Below the pieces are notes generated by a model, which was given only the letters and a program-made list of their open reading frames with translations, was not told where the DNA came from and ran no database searches. The translations under genes were made by a program, and so were the position numbers. Source: Pseudoalteromonas byunsanensis (GTDB lineage: Bacteria > Pseudomonadota > Gammaproteobacteria > Enterobacterales > Alteromonadaceae). From it: DNA of 64,000 nucleotides. Of this stretch, positions 17,679 to 26,501 are shown one piece after another. Numbering within the stretch: position 1 is the first letter of the stretch; every line of letters begins with the position of its first letter. Location of the stretch: contig NZ_MNAN01000031.1 in the NCBI RefSeq assembly GCF_001854475.1, positions 62,001 through 126,000 on the forward strand, read 5' to 3'.

Positions 17679-18044
17679 AACGTTTCTCCTTTAGTTAAAA
17701 TTAAATTAATTTGAATTGAAATGCGCTAAAAACAGTGGCTAATCACATTGTTAACTCACTATCGAGACACCAATTTAATCAAGATCAAATAGGCTTAGCT
17801 CATAGATAAATAAAGCTAAACTTCGGCAACATGATTCCTTATCTGCTCGAAACGCAATTTCATAATAAGCATACTCACCAATTGATATCAACAAAAAAAT
17901 TCACTTTGATAAACATTTCTGCAACTTTAAACAAACATAACAACCAGACTATTTACTTTAAATAAAAATATAAGTATGTTTTATGATCTAACTAGCTAAA
18001 CCACCCACTAAATAGTGGCTGAGGAATATAACGTGGAGAAGGAA
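17679..18044. promoter_or_regulatory. Divergent promoter region of the cluster
   Basis: AT-rich spacer of about 365 bases between the peptide operon and the PEP mutase unit. Towards the plus strand, TATGAT at 17982-17987 is a plausible -10, but no good -35 is seen. On the minus strand no strong sigma70 promoter stands out besides TTG-rich stretches near the FNR-like box. A small hairpin (CCACT/AGTGG, 18005-18018) lies just ahead of the PEP mutase start. Confidence 0.5.
17775..17788. promoter_or_regulatory. FNR/ANR-type binding site candidate
   Basis: On the minus strand the bases read TTGAT-CTTG-ATTAA, matching nine of ten positions of the TTGAT-N4-ATCAA consensus used by FNR/EtrA-type regulators. 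It lies about 97 bases upstream of the peptide start in the divergent intergenic region, so oxygen-linked control of either operon is possible. Not tested; a single site of this size can occur by chance. Confidence 0.4.
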
Positions 18045-18953
18045 ATGAATATCAATACGAACTCACAGATAGAAAGATCTATGGATAAATGCCAGCGTTT
18101 TCGCGCACTTTTAAATAGCACACAGGCAGAAATGATTTTAGAAGCACACAATGGCATGTCTGCAAAAATAGTTGAACAGGCAGGCTTCCCCGCCGTTTGG
18201 GCATCAGGTCTTTCAATTTCCTCTTCACTTGGTCTGCGAGACTGTAATGAAGCATCATGGAGTCAAATACTTGATATCGCTGAGTTCATTAACGACTCAG
18301 TCGATGTCCCGGTGCTGTTTGACGGTGATTCTGGATTTGGTAATTTTAACAACGTGAGGCATGTCGTTAAAAAGCTCTCCCAGTACGGTATTGCTGGCAT
18401 CTCTTTGGAAGACAAAGTGTATCCAAAAATGAATTCTTTTATCAAAGGCGCCCATAGTCTCGTGTCGATAGAAGAGTTTGAAGGTAAAATCAAAGCAGCA
18501 CAGGACGCGAAACAAAATAGCGACTTTAGTGTCATTGCTAGAACTGAAACTTTAATTGCCGGACTGAGTGTAGATGAAGCGCTGCGCCGAGCAGAGCGCT
18601 ATCACCTAGCAGGAGCGGATGCCATATTTATCCACTCGAAAAAATCAGATGCGACCGAAATTCTTGAGTTTGCAAAACTTTGGGAAAAACGCTGCCCCTT
18701 AGTTGTTGCTCCCACCACTTATGCTGATATCCCGCCAGAAACACTTTATCAAGCAGGTATTAACGTATACATTTGTGCAAACCATCTGATGCGAGCTTCA
18801 TTGAAAGCGATGCAACTTGCAGCCAATAAGATATATAAAGCTCGCTCAATCGGCCACATAAACTCTGATATTGCTACCTTGTCAGAAGTATTTAACCTGC
18901 TGGATTATAGTGAGCTAAAAGATGCTGAACAGGCATATACACCTATCATTTAA
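18045..18953 (+). CDS. pepM: Phosphoenolpyruvate phosphomutase (PEP mutase)
   Basis: 302 aa from the chosen ATG. The PEP mutase/isocitrate lyase fold is clear: EAHNGMSAKI near the start, the metal-binding loop FDGDSGFGN (92-100), and the diagnostic EDK-x5-NS (Glu122-Asp-Lys124 ... Asn130-Ser131). That signature separates true PEP mutases, which form phosphonopyruvate from PEP, from lyase relatives. It is the entry reaction of nearly all phosphonate synthesis. GTG codons at 18015 and 18033 are alternative starts; GTG 18033 has GAGGA at good spacing. No phosphonopyruvate decarboxylase is visible in the window, so another step must pull the unfavourable equilibrium; the operon dehydrogenase is a candidate. 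Confidence 0.92.
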   Translation: MNINTNSQIERSMDKCQRFRALLNSTQAEMILEAHNGMSAKIVEQAGFPAVWASGLSISSSLGLRDCNEASWSQILDIAEFINDSVDVPVLFDGDSGFGNFNNVRHVVKKLSQYGIAGISLEDKVYPKMNSFIKGAHSLVSIEEFEGKIKAAQDAKQNSDFSVIARTETLIAGLSVDEALRRAERYHLAGADAIFIHSKKSDATEILEFAKLWEKRCPLVVAPTTYADIPPETLYQAGINVYICANHLMRASLKAMQLAANKIYKARSIGHINSDIATLSEVFNLLDYSELKDAEQAYTPII

Positions 18954-18979
18954 TATTGGTATTTAGCAGAACAAAAGTG

Positions 18980-19050
18980 TAAAGCCGTATAAAACATTAT
19001 ATTTCCGCGTTAGTTTACTCACGAAAGCGTGCTTGGTTATATCGGCTTTA
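18980..19050 (+). repeat. Long-range inverted repeat after pepM
   Basis: TAAAGCCG (18980-18987) pairs exactly with CGGCTTTA (19043-19050), with a further ATA/TAT pairing across a bulge. The loop of about 55 bases contains its own small GC hairpin. It occupies most of the 148-base gap before the adaptor gene. It may be a terminator-like or mRNA-stabilising structure, but no U-tract follows. Confidence 0.4.
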
Positions 19051-19101
19051 ATAATCATCACTTACCATTTGTTCCCATCATAAATAGTCGGTAACTTACT
19101 T

Positions 19102-20352
19102 ATGATAAAAGATACGTCTGGACAGGATATAATTGCCAAGCCAAAAGCTAATAAAACAGCATTTATTGTCGGCGGCCTAGCACTGTGTTTCTTGCTGTTT
19201 TTTATATACAACACGTTATTCAAGACAACAGACGCTGTGGTCGATATTGATAGCGTTGAATTAGCCAAAGTCACAGCCGGTGACATATCAAGGTCTATCA
19301 TCGCATCGGGTAAAACCATCGCTAAAAATAGCAAAAACCTTTACGCGCAAGAAGAAGGTATCGTCATATTACATACCAGTTCAGGTTCCAATGTATTAAC
19401 GGGGCAAAAGCTACTCAGTATTTCTTCTCCCTCTCTCGAAAGTGAATATCAACTTGAGACTAAGCGGCTAGAGCAAGACTTAGCACAACTCGACGCAAAA
19501 AGTGTGTCACTTGAAAAGCTTAAAAGTACCAACGCGTACAAAGTAAAAGACGCACAACTGAAAGAAAGCTTTGCGCTCAGAGAGCTGGAAAGGTCTAAAA
19601 AATCAATTGATCTTGGTGTTATTTCAACTGCGGAGTACTTAAAAGCCGCTGACAGCTATGAAATTAGTAAAAACAATCATGCTTACTTGAAAATAAATAC
19701 AGAACAAGAAGTTCGCGAGCTTCAAAAACAAATTGGTATTAGTAAAAAGCAAGTTGAAGTGCGTAAAAAAACGATTGAGGAACTCAAGCGGCGCTTAGAT
19801 AACTTAAGTTTATTTGCACCATTTGATGGCCAACTTGGCACCTTCAATATAGAGTCTGGGGACTTCGTTACCAAAAATCAAAAACTCACCTCCATTGTAA
19901 GTGAAGGTGAGCTGTTAATAGAAGCAGCCATACCAGAGAGCTTTATAGAGTACATCGATCAAGACACCCCCGCGTTAGTTGAATTTGGCGAAAAGTCTGT
20001 AAACGCCTCTATTTTATCGATTTCTTCTGAGGTAATTGAAGGAAAGATTGCAGTACGCCTCGCTTTAGACAATCAGGTACAATTACGAAATAACCGCACA
20101 GTTAGCGTCAATATTCAGGCTAGAATAAAACCCGATACTCTGGTTGTGAAGAAAGGGTATTACTATGAACAATTGAACAAAAAATTCGCTTTCGTTGCCG
20201 AAAATGGCATGCTGACTAAGCGATCCGTACGATTTGGCTTAACATCGAAGGATCAGGTTGAAATACTATCAGGACTTAAGGCAGGTGAAACCATTGTTAC
20301 ATCTGATTTAGCCCAGATCATGAACTACGATACGCTCACTCTAAGACAGTAA
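19102..20352 (+). CDS. HlyD/MacA-family periplasmic adaptor
   Basis: 416 aa. Single N-terminal membrane anchor (about 20-40), a lipoyl half-motif, a long coiled coil (about 110-240), the second lipoyl half (LFAPFDGQLG), then beta-barrel and membrane-proximal domains. Such proteins bridge inner-membrane ABC transporters and TolC. Because the minus-strand operon supplies a MacB-like ATPase and two permeases without an adaptor, this protein is their likely partner. No clear Shine-Dalgarno precedes the ATG. Confidence 0.88.
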   Translation: MIKDTSGQDIIAKPKANKTAFIVGGLALCFLLFFIYNTLFKTTDAVVDIDSVELAKVTAGDISRSIIASGKTIAKNSKNLYAQEEGIVILHTSSGSNVLTGQKLLSISSPSLESEYQLETKRLEQDLAQLDAKSVSLEKLKSTNAYKVKDAQLKESFALRELERSKKSIDLGVISTAEYLKAADSYEISKNNHAYLKINTEQEVRELQKQIGISKKQVEVRKKTIEELKRRLDNLSLFAPFDGQLGTFNIESGDFVTKNQKLTSIVSEGELLIEAAIPESFIEYIDQDTPALVEFGEKSVNASILSISSEVIEGKIAVRLALDNQVQLRNNRTVSVNIQARIKPDTLVVKKGYYYEQLNKKFAFVAENGMLTKRSVRFGLTSKDQVEILSGLKAGETIVTSDLAQIMNYDTLTLRQ

Positions 20353-20363
20353 TAGGAGAACGC

Positions 20364-20759
20364 ATGACCACACAAGGAATCGATCATTTAGGGCTTAGTG
20401 TTAAAGATTTACAGGCCAGTGTAGACTTTTTCGTCAATGTGCTAGGTTGGGAGGAGTCAGGCCGTGACGATAGCTACCCTCGCAGTGCAGTTTCAGATGG
20501 AAGTTGCCGTCTAACACTGTGGCAAGTTGACCATAATTTAGACATTCAAGAATTTGATCGCAGGAAAAATATTGGACTGCACCACGTTGCATTTCAAGTC
20601 GCAACATACGATAAACTCATGGAGATCTATAATCGTATTCAGACCAACGACATCACCTTAGAGTTTGAGCCGGAGCCACTAAAGCAGGGCCCAAGACAGC
20701 ACTTTATATGCTATGAACCTGGTGGCTTACGTGTCGAATTCATTTGGAACGGTAATTAA
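20364..20759 (+). CDS. VOC-family protein (glyoxalase/fosfomycin-resistance fold)
   Basis: 131 aa, one VOC module pair. Likely metal ligands are His8 (GIDHLGL), His74 (LHHVAF) and Glu125 (RVEFIW). GGAG lies at good spacing before the ATG, 11 bases after the adaptor gene. VOC proteins include glyoxalase I, FosA/FosB, bleomycin-binding proteins and dioxygenases. Next to pepM and an exporter, product binding or self-resistance is an attractive guess; a biosynthetic epimerase or lyase role is equally open. Confidence 0.8.
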   Translation: MTTQGIDHLGLSVKDLQASVDFFVNVLGWEESGRDDSYPRSAVSDGSCRLTLWQVDHNLDIQEFDRRKNIGLHHVAFQVATYDKLMEIYNRIQTNDITLEFEPEPLKQGPRQHFICYEPGGLRVEFIWNGN

Positions 20760-20765
20760 CGAGCA

Positions 20766-20794
20766 GAAACTGACTGAGCTGCTCTGTCAGTTTC
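20766..20794. terminator. Hairpin between convergent genes
   Basis: GAAACTGAC and GTCAGTTTC form a perfect 9-bp stem with an 11-base loop between the VOC gene and the convergent diguanylate cyclase gene. Only short T-runs follow on either strand, so it is a moderate bidirectional terminator candidate. It marks the probable right boundary of the cluster. Confidence 0.55.
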
Positions 20795-20833
20795 AAACAC
20801 TTTACTTACCATGCCCCTAAACTAAGTGAACGG

Positions 20834-21874
20834 TTAACAGCATACCACGCAATTGCGACCTTGTGCCTTGGCGTCATATATCGCATGGTCAACTTGCTTG
20901 AGTGAATAACTAAAAGGTTTTGCGAGGTTCACCTGAGCAACGCCGCAGCTTACAGTCACTTGAATGTGATGATGGGCAGTTTCAATAATATTTTTTTCTA
21001 CGCTGATACGCAGTCGCTCGGCGACTTCTCGTGCACCTTCAGTGGGGGTATTGGGTAGCAATACGATAAACTCTTCTCCACCTAAACGGCATAGACAGTC
21101 TTCCGCTCGCAAGGTCCCTTGGCAGCACTGGGCGAATGCTTTTAATACCACATCGCCAATTTCATGACCGTAACTGTCGTTAATACGCTTGAAGTGGTCA
21201 ATGTCTAACATCACCACACTCAATTGTTCGCCAGCACGAATATGACGTCGGATCTCTCGGTGTCCGCTGTCCATCAAATAGCGGCGGTTTTTTAAGCCCG
21301 TGAGCGCATCATGAAAAGCCAACTTAGTCATTTGCTGTTGCAAGGTCCAAAGCTCGCTGACCAATAGGCGGCGGCTACAACAATCAGCCACCATCTCCGC
21401 ATAGGCAATCTCAGCACTTTGCCACTCTCGCAAAGGACCCCGGCCTTCGCAACACACGACACCATGTGGAATGCCATTTTTAAAAATCGTGGCATCGAGC
21501 ATAGTAGTAATGTTGTTACTAATTAGGTAGGTATCTCTAAATTCGGCGGTACGCGGGTCGCTATGCGCATCAGTGGCATTGATTGACACGCCAGTTGAAA
21601 TGGCTTTGAAGTAGTTGGGGTACTCTTCACACAATAACACGGGATAATCTTCAGCGTTAAGGTCATTGTCCCATTGAGTATTGGCAACATTGATCAGCTT
21701 TTTAGGGTTAGAAATATCGTCAAAAAGCCATACTGACACCTGATCAACCACTAAGGTGTCTTTGCCTTCACAGATCAAGTCCAGCAAAAAGCTTTGGTAA
21801 CTACCCGATACATCTAACTCTTCAGAACTCATACGCCTTAGCCGTTGAGTTACTTCACTGAGATCAATAAACAT
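20834..21874 (-). CDS. GAF-GGDEF diguanylate cyclase
   Basis: 346 aa, soluble. Residues about 20-165 form a GAF sensor domain. The GGDEF domain starts at DALTGLKNRR and carries an intact RLGGEEF active site. RAED five residues before it is a complete RxxD inhibitory site, so cyclic-di-GMP feedback is expected. The enzyme makes cyclic-di-GMP from GTP. It is a single-gene unit convergent to the biosynthetic cluster; the GAF ligand is unknown. Confidence 0.9.
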   Translation of the reverse strand: MFIDLSEVTQRLRRMSSEELDVSGSYQSFLLDLICEGKDTLVVDQVSVWLFDDISNPKKLINVANTQWDNDLNAEDYPVLLCEEYPNYFKAISTGVSINATDAHSDPRTAEFRDTYLISNNITTMLDATIFKNGIPHGVVCCEGRGPLREWQSAEIAYAEMVADCCSRRLLVSELWTLQQQMTKLAFHDALTGLKNRRYLMDSGHREIRRHIRAGEQLSVVMLDIDHFKRINDSYGHEIGDVVLKAFAQCCQGTLRAEDCLCRLGGEEFIVLLPNTPTEGAREVAERLRISVEKNIIETAHHHIQVTVSCGVAQVNLAKPFSYSLKQVDHAIYDAKAQGRNCVVCC

Positions 21875-22008
21875 AGTAAGCCATTTATATTTAAATTATT
21901 TGATACCAAAGAGACCTGCTCATTTGATGATCATAATACCTAAACAGCAAACAAATTGGTAAATGTTTATACACAATTATTTTAAAGGTGAACTATGACC
22001 CGAATAAC

Positions 22009-23637
22009 TTACTGCATATATTTTGCCAAGTATTTTTTAAACACTGGATCTGTTTTTGCCAACTGTTTTTGCTCTTCTAGAATGCTTTGCAAAATACTAT
22101 GTGACGTCAAAGGGTTAGCAAGTACCACACGAAATACCACTGTCGGTTGATGGTCGTATTGTTCGGGTGTTAAACGCGTACGAGACACAAATGAGATCCC
22201 CGCCTCACGCTGACGCTTTTGCATACTGGCGGTAAAACGATTCAGTGCGGCATAGATATCAATACGCTCTTGCTCATTGGCTTTGGCAATCGCCTCACGA
22301 ATTTGTGCAGGCACGTAACGATAGGTTAGCAAACATAACTCAGGCTCTGAGATCAGTTCAAAATCAGGGTCTTGTTTGACTAGCTCGGCAAAGTACTTAG
22401 CCTTTTCAATGCCTTTATCTATCAGCATTTCGTAGCCTTTTCGGCCAATCACACGCAAACAGGCATGTACCAGCATAGCCATACCAGGACGGCTCCCCTC
22501 TAAGGTATGACTACCTAAGTCTTTAGAGCCTTTACGAAGAATGTATTCGGCATGGTGCTCAATGGCATCCGATGCAGCTGGGTCTTTAAATAACACCAGC
22601 CCTGCCCCCATTGGCACATACATTTGTTTGTGTGCGTCAATGGTTATTGAATCCGCGCGTTCAATCCCATTCAGTAAGTGCCTGTTATTACTAGATAATA
22701 AAGTAGCACCGCCCCAAGCGGCATCTACATGGAAATGGCAACCAAGTTCTTCACTCAAATCAGCCATCTCATGGAGGGGATCGATATTGCCAGTTTCAGT
22801 GGTGCCTGCTACACCCACTAGCGCCATAACCTTAATGCCTTGCGCTTCGAGCGCTAAAGCCTGCTGGCGCATTTTACTAACATTAACTTTATTATTGGCA
22901 TCGGTTTCAATGGCAATGAAATTGTCTCGGCCAAGCCCCAATACATCGGCAGCTTTACCCAAAGAATAGTGACCACGCTCAGAAACCAGCACCGCCAACC
23001 CTTTATAGCCATAATGTAGCATCGCTGCTACCACGCCTTGAGCTGCTATACCTCTGAAGTCACCATCGGCCCTTAACAAGCGGTTGCGAGCTATCCACAG
23101 AGCCGTAATATTAGCAATGGTTCCCCCAGAGCAAAATGCCCCCAAAGAAGTACTCGCGCTGTGCATCCACTTATCATAAAACTTGTCTGACGCCCCATAA
23201 GCTAAATGGTGCATCATACCTAACACCTGTCTTTCTAACGGTGTGAATGCTTTAGATGTTTCTATTTTTACCAAGTTCTGGTTTAAGCCCACCATCAGCT
23301 TTGACAATGGCAACACAAAATGTGGCAGCGCGGAAGTCATGTGGCCTATAAAGCTTGGGGCTGCGGTATGGACTGAATGGGCAACAAGCTGTTCCATGAT
23401 GTCTTGTGCATAATCAGAAACAAACATGGGCTCTTCTGGGATCACGGCCGATTGAAAGTCCTTCTCTATCTCGTGTAAGGGCTTTTCAATAGCGGCTATG
23501 TTTTCATTTAAGAAACCCGCAAGATTATTTGAGATCTCTAACTCTATCTTACTCAGAGTCGAGTCAGGCGCTTCTGGCACCGTAAAAATACGCATCAAAC
23601 TTTCTTCAGAAGCGACAGCACAACGCTTTGGACCCAT
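22009..23637 (-). CDS. panP: PLP-dependent decarboxylase, aspartate 1-decarboxylase PanP type
   Basis: 542 aa from ATG 23637; the frame also opens at a TTG at 23670. Group II decarboxylase features are HVDAAWGG with the PLP-contacting Asp and DAHKQMYVPMG with the Schiff-base Lys. The opening segment SLMRIFTVPE is typical of the PanP subfamily of marine gammaproteobacteria, which makes beta-alanine for coenzyme A in place of PanD. A glutamate decarboxylase activity is the main alternative. No good Shine-Dalgarno is seen at either start. Confidence 0.82.
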   Translation of the reverse strand: MGPKRCAVASEESLMRIFTVPEAPDSTLSKIELEISNNLAGFLNENIAAIEKPLHEIEKDFQSAVIPEEPMFVSDYAQDIMEQLVAHSVHTAAPSFIGHMTSALPHFVLPLSKLMVGLNQNLVKIETSKAFTPLERQVLGMMHHLAYGASDKFYDKWMHSASTSLGAFCSGGTIANITALWIARNRLLRADGDFRGIAAQGVVAAMLHYGYKGLAVLVSERGHYSLGKAADVLGLGRDNFIAIETDANNKVNVSKMRQQALALEAQGIKVMALVGVAGTTETGNIDPLHEMADLSEELGCHFHVDAAWGGATLLSSNNRHLLNGIERADSITIDAHKQMYVPMGAGLVLFKDPAASDAIEHHAEYILRKGSKDLGSHTLEGSRPGMAMLVHACLRVIGRKGYEMLIDKGIEKAKYFAELVKQDPDFELISEPELCLLTYRYVPAQIREAIAKANEQERIDIYAALNRFTASMQKRQREAGISFVSRTRLTPEQYDHQPTVVFRVVLANPLTSHSILQSILEEQKQLAKTDPVFKKYLAKYMQ

Positions 23638-23919
23638 TACATTACCCAGTGTTTTTATGGGCCACGGCAAAGTGTCCCACCAGCTTGTTATTACGAAATG
23701 GCTAACTTTACTGTAAGTTAGCCATAATGTCTTCTATTGTATAGCGAAAAGTCTTAACTTGACCCAGTTTGATATGACATTTTTATGTTGTGATAAAGAC
23801 AGTTCTTTGAAATTTAAGCTGATATAAAAGCTTAGCTTCTATTTGCCAGCGTAGTTACAAAACTTCACACTATTCAAAAGTTTAAAAGCTGTCTAGACTT
23901 GTATACAGTTATTCTGTTG

Positions 23920-23952
23920 GTAAACTTCTCGTTTATAAAAGTAGAAGTTTAC
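23920..23952. repeat. 10-bp perfect inverted repeat upstream of GGDEF/EAL-like gene
   Basis: GTAAACTTCT (23920-23929) and AGAAGTTTAC (23943-23952) flank a 13-base spacer that contains TATAAA. It ends 32 bases before the start codon. The layout fits an operator enclosing a -10 element, or a 5' UTR hairpin. The preceding spacer back to the decarboxylase start holds nothing else that I recognise. Confidence 0.55.
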
Positions 23953-23984
23953 TATTTGGGAACATACAGATTATAAGGATCATT

Positions 23985-25862
23985 ATGTACAGGAAGGCCT
24001 CTGCGATGACATGGTCTTTGGTTGGGTTTTTGCTATTTTTCTCCAGCTTGATTGGCTATGTCGCCTACACATACCAATCTACTCGCCAAGCCATTATGGA
24101 TAACATTGATAAGCAGTTGTTGCACGCAGCCAAAAGTGCGCAGCTCATTTTGGGAGACGACTATCATGCTCAACTTAGTTCAGTCGACCCACACGAGTAC
24201 CAACAAAAAAGTGCTCAGTTGACCGCGCTTGCCCAAGCCATAGGCGTGGAATATGTGTATACCATGGTTTACCGTGCGCCAAACGTCTACTTTACCGCTT
24301 CAAGCTTTACCCAAAGTGATATCAAACAAAACAAAGTGACTCAGTTTCTGGATCTTTACGAGGAAGCCACTGCCATTAACAAAGCAGCCTTTCGCTCCAC
24401 CGAGCCGGTATTTGAGGTCTCAAAAGACCAGTGGGGACATTTTAAAAGTATTTTTATCCCATATATCGCCCCTGATGGCACACCGTATATTACCGGTGCA
24501 GATATAACCATTAACAAAGTAGATGCTCGACTACAAGAAAGCGTGACCAAAGCGACCCTAACCGCGAGTTTTTTCTTCTTTATTGCGGTGTTGGTTGCGG
24601 CTTTGTATTTACAGCTATACCGTAAGTCAATGAGCACCGACCCACGCACCGGATTTGCCAACCGCGTGGCACTTGAGCGAGATCTCACTAAAAAGCAAGA
24701 TCAACACTTAGCATTAGCAATCGTGACCGTTGATGAACTCGAAGACATTATTGGCTTTTATGGCACTCAGGTTGGCGACCTAGTGTTACAAAAAGTGATG
24801 ACCTATTTTAAGCGCTTCACACATCCCCATCAGGTATACCGCCTTGCAACCTCAAAGTTGGTCATTATGAGCGATGTTAAAGACGGCGAAGCCTATTTAA
24901 GTGAACTTATTACTAATTTTCCTAAGTCCAGCCCAGTGCTGAACAAACCCCATTTATACATTCAGTTACATGCCGGTATCGCCGCTGGCAACAAATCTTT
25001 ATTGCTAGAAAATGCCTCAATTGCTTGTCGACAAGCTAAGCAAAACCAGCAGACTGTTTGCCTGTTCAGCGTCGACAGCCTAGATGCCAGATTAAAACAA
25101 AAAAACCACCTTGCGATTGCCAATATTCTTCAAGATGCTTTTGACCGTGAGCGTATTGCTACCTACTTCACGCCCAGAGTTAACCCCAAGACCGAGCAAA
25201 TCTTGCAGCATGGTTGTAGTGCACGCATCATTACCGAACAAGGGGCGATATTAAAAACCGAAAGCTTTAGTGAAGTAGTACGCCAATCTCGTCTACAAAG
25301 TAAACTAACTCGCTGTATTTTTACTCAGTGTATTACACGCTTTAGAAAAACCACCTCGGCTTGGAGCATAAAACTGAGTTTTCAAGATGCCACCGACCCG
25401 CAATTGCTTGATTTTATAGATCAAGAATTACGTCGTTATCCACAACCACAGCTCATTACATTTGAGTTAGATGAAAAGGATGTACTGGACAACTTCAATG
25501 CCATGGCGGTCTGTATCAATGTACTCAAAAGTAAGGGCGTCAAAGTCTCTATTAACGCAGTGAGCAGTGGCTTACTCACAGTTAGCCGCGTGATGAAACT
25601 AAATATAGACATGTTGTTGCTCGATGAAACACTGACCTCCTACATTGCAGAAGATGAGCAAGTTTTTGAGTTTATAAAAAACATAGCCAAACTATGTAGC
25701 GATAAGCACATTCTGTTGTTGGTGGCAGGAGTTGAGTCAGAGCAGCAATACAGCAGACTCTCTGAAGCTGGAGTTGATTTGGTAGAGGGGCACTATATTG
25801 CTAAAGCAGCCCCACATATTTGTAATAAATTAGGACAGCTTAATCACCAAGCGCGTGCTTGA
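23985..25862 (+). CDS. Membrane protein with degenerate GGDEF and EAL domains
   Basis: 625 aa. Membrane segment at about 10-32, periplasmic sensor region to about 185, second membrane segment at about 188-210, then cytoplasmic domains. The GGDEF domain begins STDPRTGFANR but lacks any GGDEF motif. The EAL-like domain has lost the EAL triad (GCSARI in its place) and the DDFG motif (SINAVSSG). Neither cyclic-di-GMP synthesis nor hydrolysis is expected. Related degenerate proteins such as CsrD act as regulators through protein or RNA contacts. AAGGA precedes the ATG. The 3' end overlaps the convergent methyltransferase gene by 33 bases. Confidence 0.82.
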   Translation: MYRKASAMTWSLVGFLLFFSSLIGYVAYTYQSTRQAIMDNIDKQLLHAAKSAQLILGDDYHAQLSSVDPHEYQQKSAQLTALAQAIGVEYVYTMVYRAPNVYFTASSFTQSDIKQNKVTQFLDLYEEATAINKAAFRSTEPVFEVSKDQWGHFKSIFIPYIAPDGTPYITGADITINKVDARLQESVTKATLTASFFFFIAVLVAALYLQLYRKSMSTDPRTGFANRVALERDLTKKQDQHLALAIVTVDELEDIIGFYGTQVGDLVLQKVMTYFKRFTHPHQVYRLATSKLVIMSDVKDGEAYLSELITNFPKSSPVLNKPHLYIQLHAGIAAGNKSLLLENASIACRQAKQNQQTVCLFSVDSLDARLKQKNHLAIANILQDAFDRERIATYFTPRVNPKTEQILQHGCSARIITEQGAILKTESFSEVVRQSRLQSKLTRCIFTQCITRFRKTTSAWSIKLSFQDATDPQLLDFIDQELRRYPQPQLITFELDEKDVLDNFNAMAVCINVLKSKGVKVSINAVSSGLLTVSRVMKLNIDMLLLDETLTSYIAEDEQVFEFIKNIAKLCSDKHILLLVAGVESEQQYSRLSEAGVDLVEGHYIAKAAPHICNKLGQLNHQARA

Positions 25863-26501
25863 TTGACCACTTGCCCAGTATTTACGTTCAAACGGCGTGA
25901 TAGCCGTATCACTTTGATACGGCTCAACAGGCGTTGGGTGCCCAGCCAATTGCAGCGCGCGGGCAAATTCCTTTACGTAAATATCCCAGTTGCTACGTAC
26001 CTCAAGCACTCCACCAAGCTTAACAATAAATGGAAACACCGCCGCACCATGCCAACGACGTTGGATGTGTTTAGCCTTTGGCCAAGGATTTGGATACAGC
26101 AAATAATGGTGTGTTGGCTGCCAATTGGCAGCCACCGCTAAACGCCAAAAGTCATTGAGATCCGCCTGTACCAATACATACTGACCGGCATCAGTTTGCT
26201 TGTATTCTACATCATGCTTTTCAAGACGATGAGACGACTTATCGATACCTATCACCAAGGCATCCGGATGCAGCTTTGCAAGATTGGCGGTACTTTCTCC
26301 CACTCCACAACAGGAGTCTAAGATAATCGGACCATCAAATGCCAAAACCCGGGCATTGACTTCATCAAAGGCGCGTTGCGTATGTTCAGCAACGGGCTTT
26401 TTAAACTCTGCCTGTAAGTGCTTTGTAACTATTTCGTCTAGCTTGTCATGCAAGCTAGGCTGGTTTGAAACAATGCTTCTTGAATTTGCTTCACTCATCA
26501 A
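25830..26501 (-). CDS. TrmB-like SAM-dependent methyltransferase
   Basis: 223 aa. The SAM-binding region is LDSCCGVGES, and the TrmB hallmark YPNPWPKAKHIQRRW is present. TrmB methylates N7 of G46 in tRNA. This may be a paralogue of the main TrmB enzyme, as the N- and C-termini are short and divergent. It overlaps the ABC permease gene by 4 bp and the opposite-strand regulator by 33 bases. Confidence 0.75.
   Translation of the reverse strand: MMSEANSRSIVSNQPSLHDKLDEIVTKHLQAEFKKPVAEHTQRAFDEVNARVLAFDGPIILDSCCGVGESTANLAKLHPDALVIGIDKSSHRLEKHDVEYKQTDAGQYVLVQADLNDFWRLAVAANWQPTHHYLLYPNPWPKAKHIQRRWHGAAVFPFIVKLGGVLEVRSNWDIYVKEFARALQLAGHPTPVEPYQSDTAITPFERKYWASGQSSTRLVIKLS

Noticed and set aside
22541..22969. 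142-aa plus-strand ORF opposite the decarboxylase
   Set aside because: Shadow frame with low-complexity Ser/Ala composition and no ribosome-binding site.
23985..25862. Active cyclic-di-GMP synthase or phosphodiesterase
   Set aside because: GGDEF, EAL and DDFG motifs are all absent from the aligned positions.
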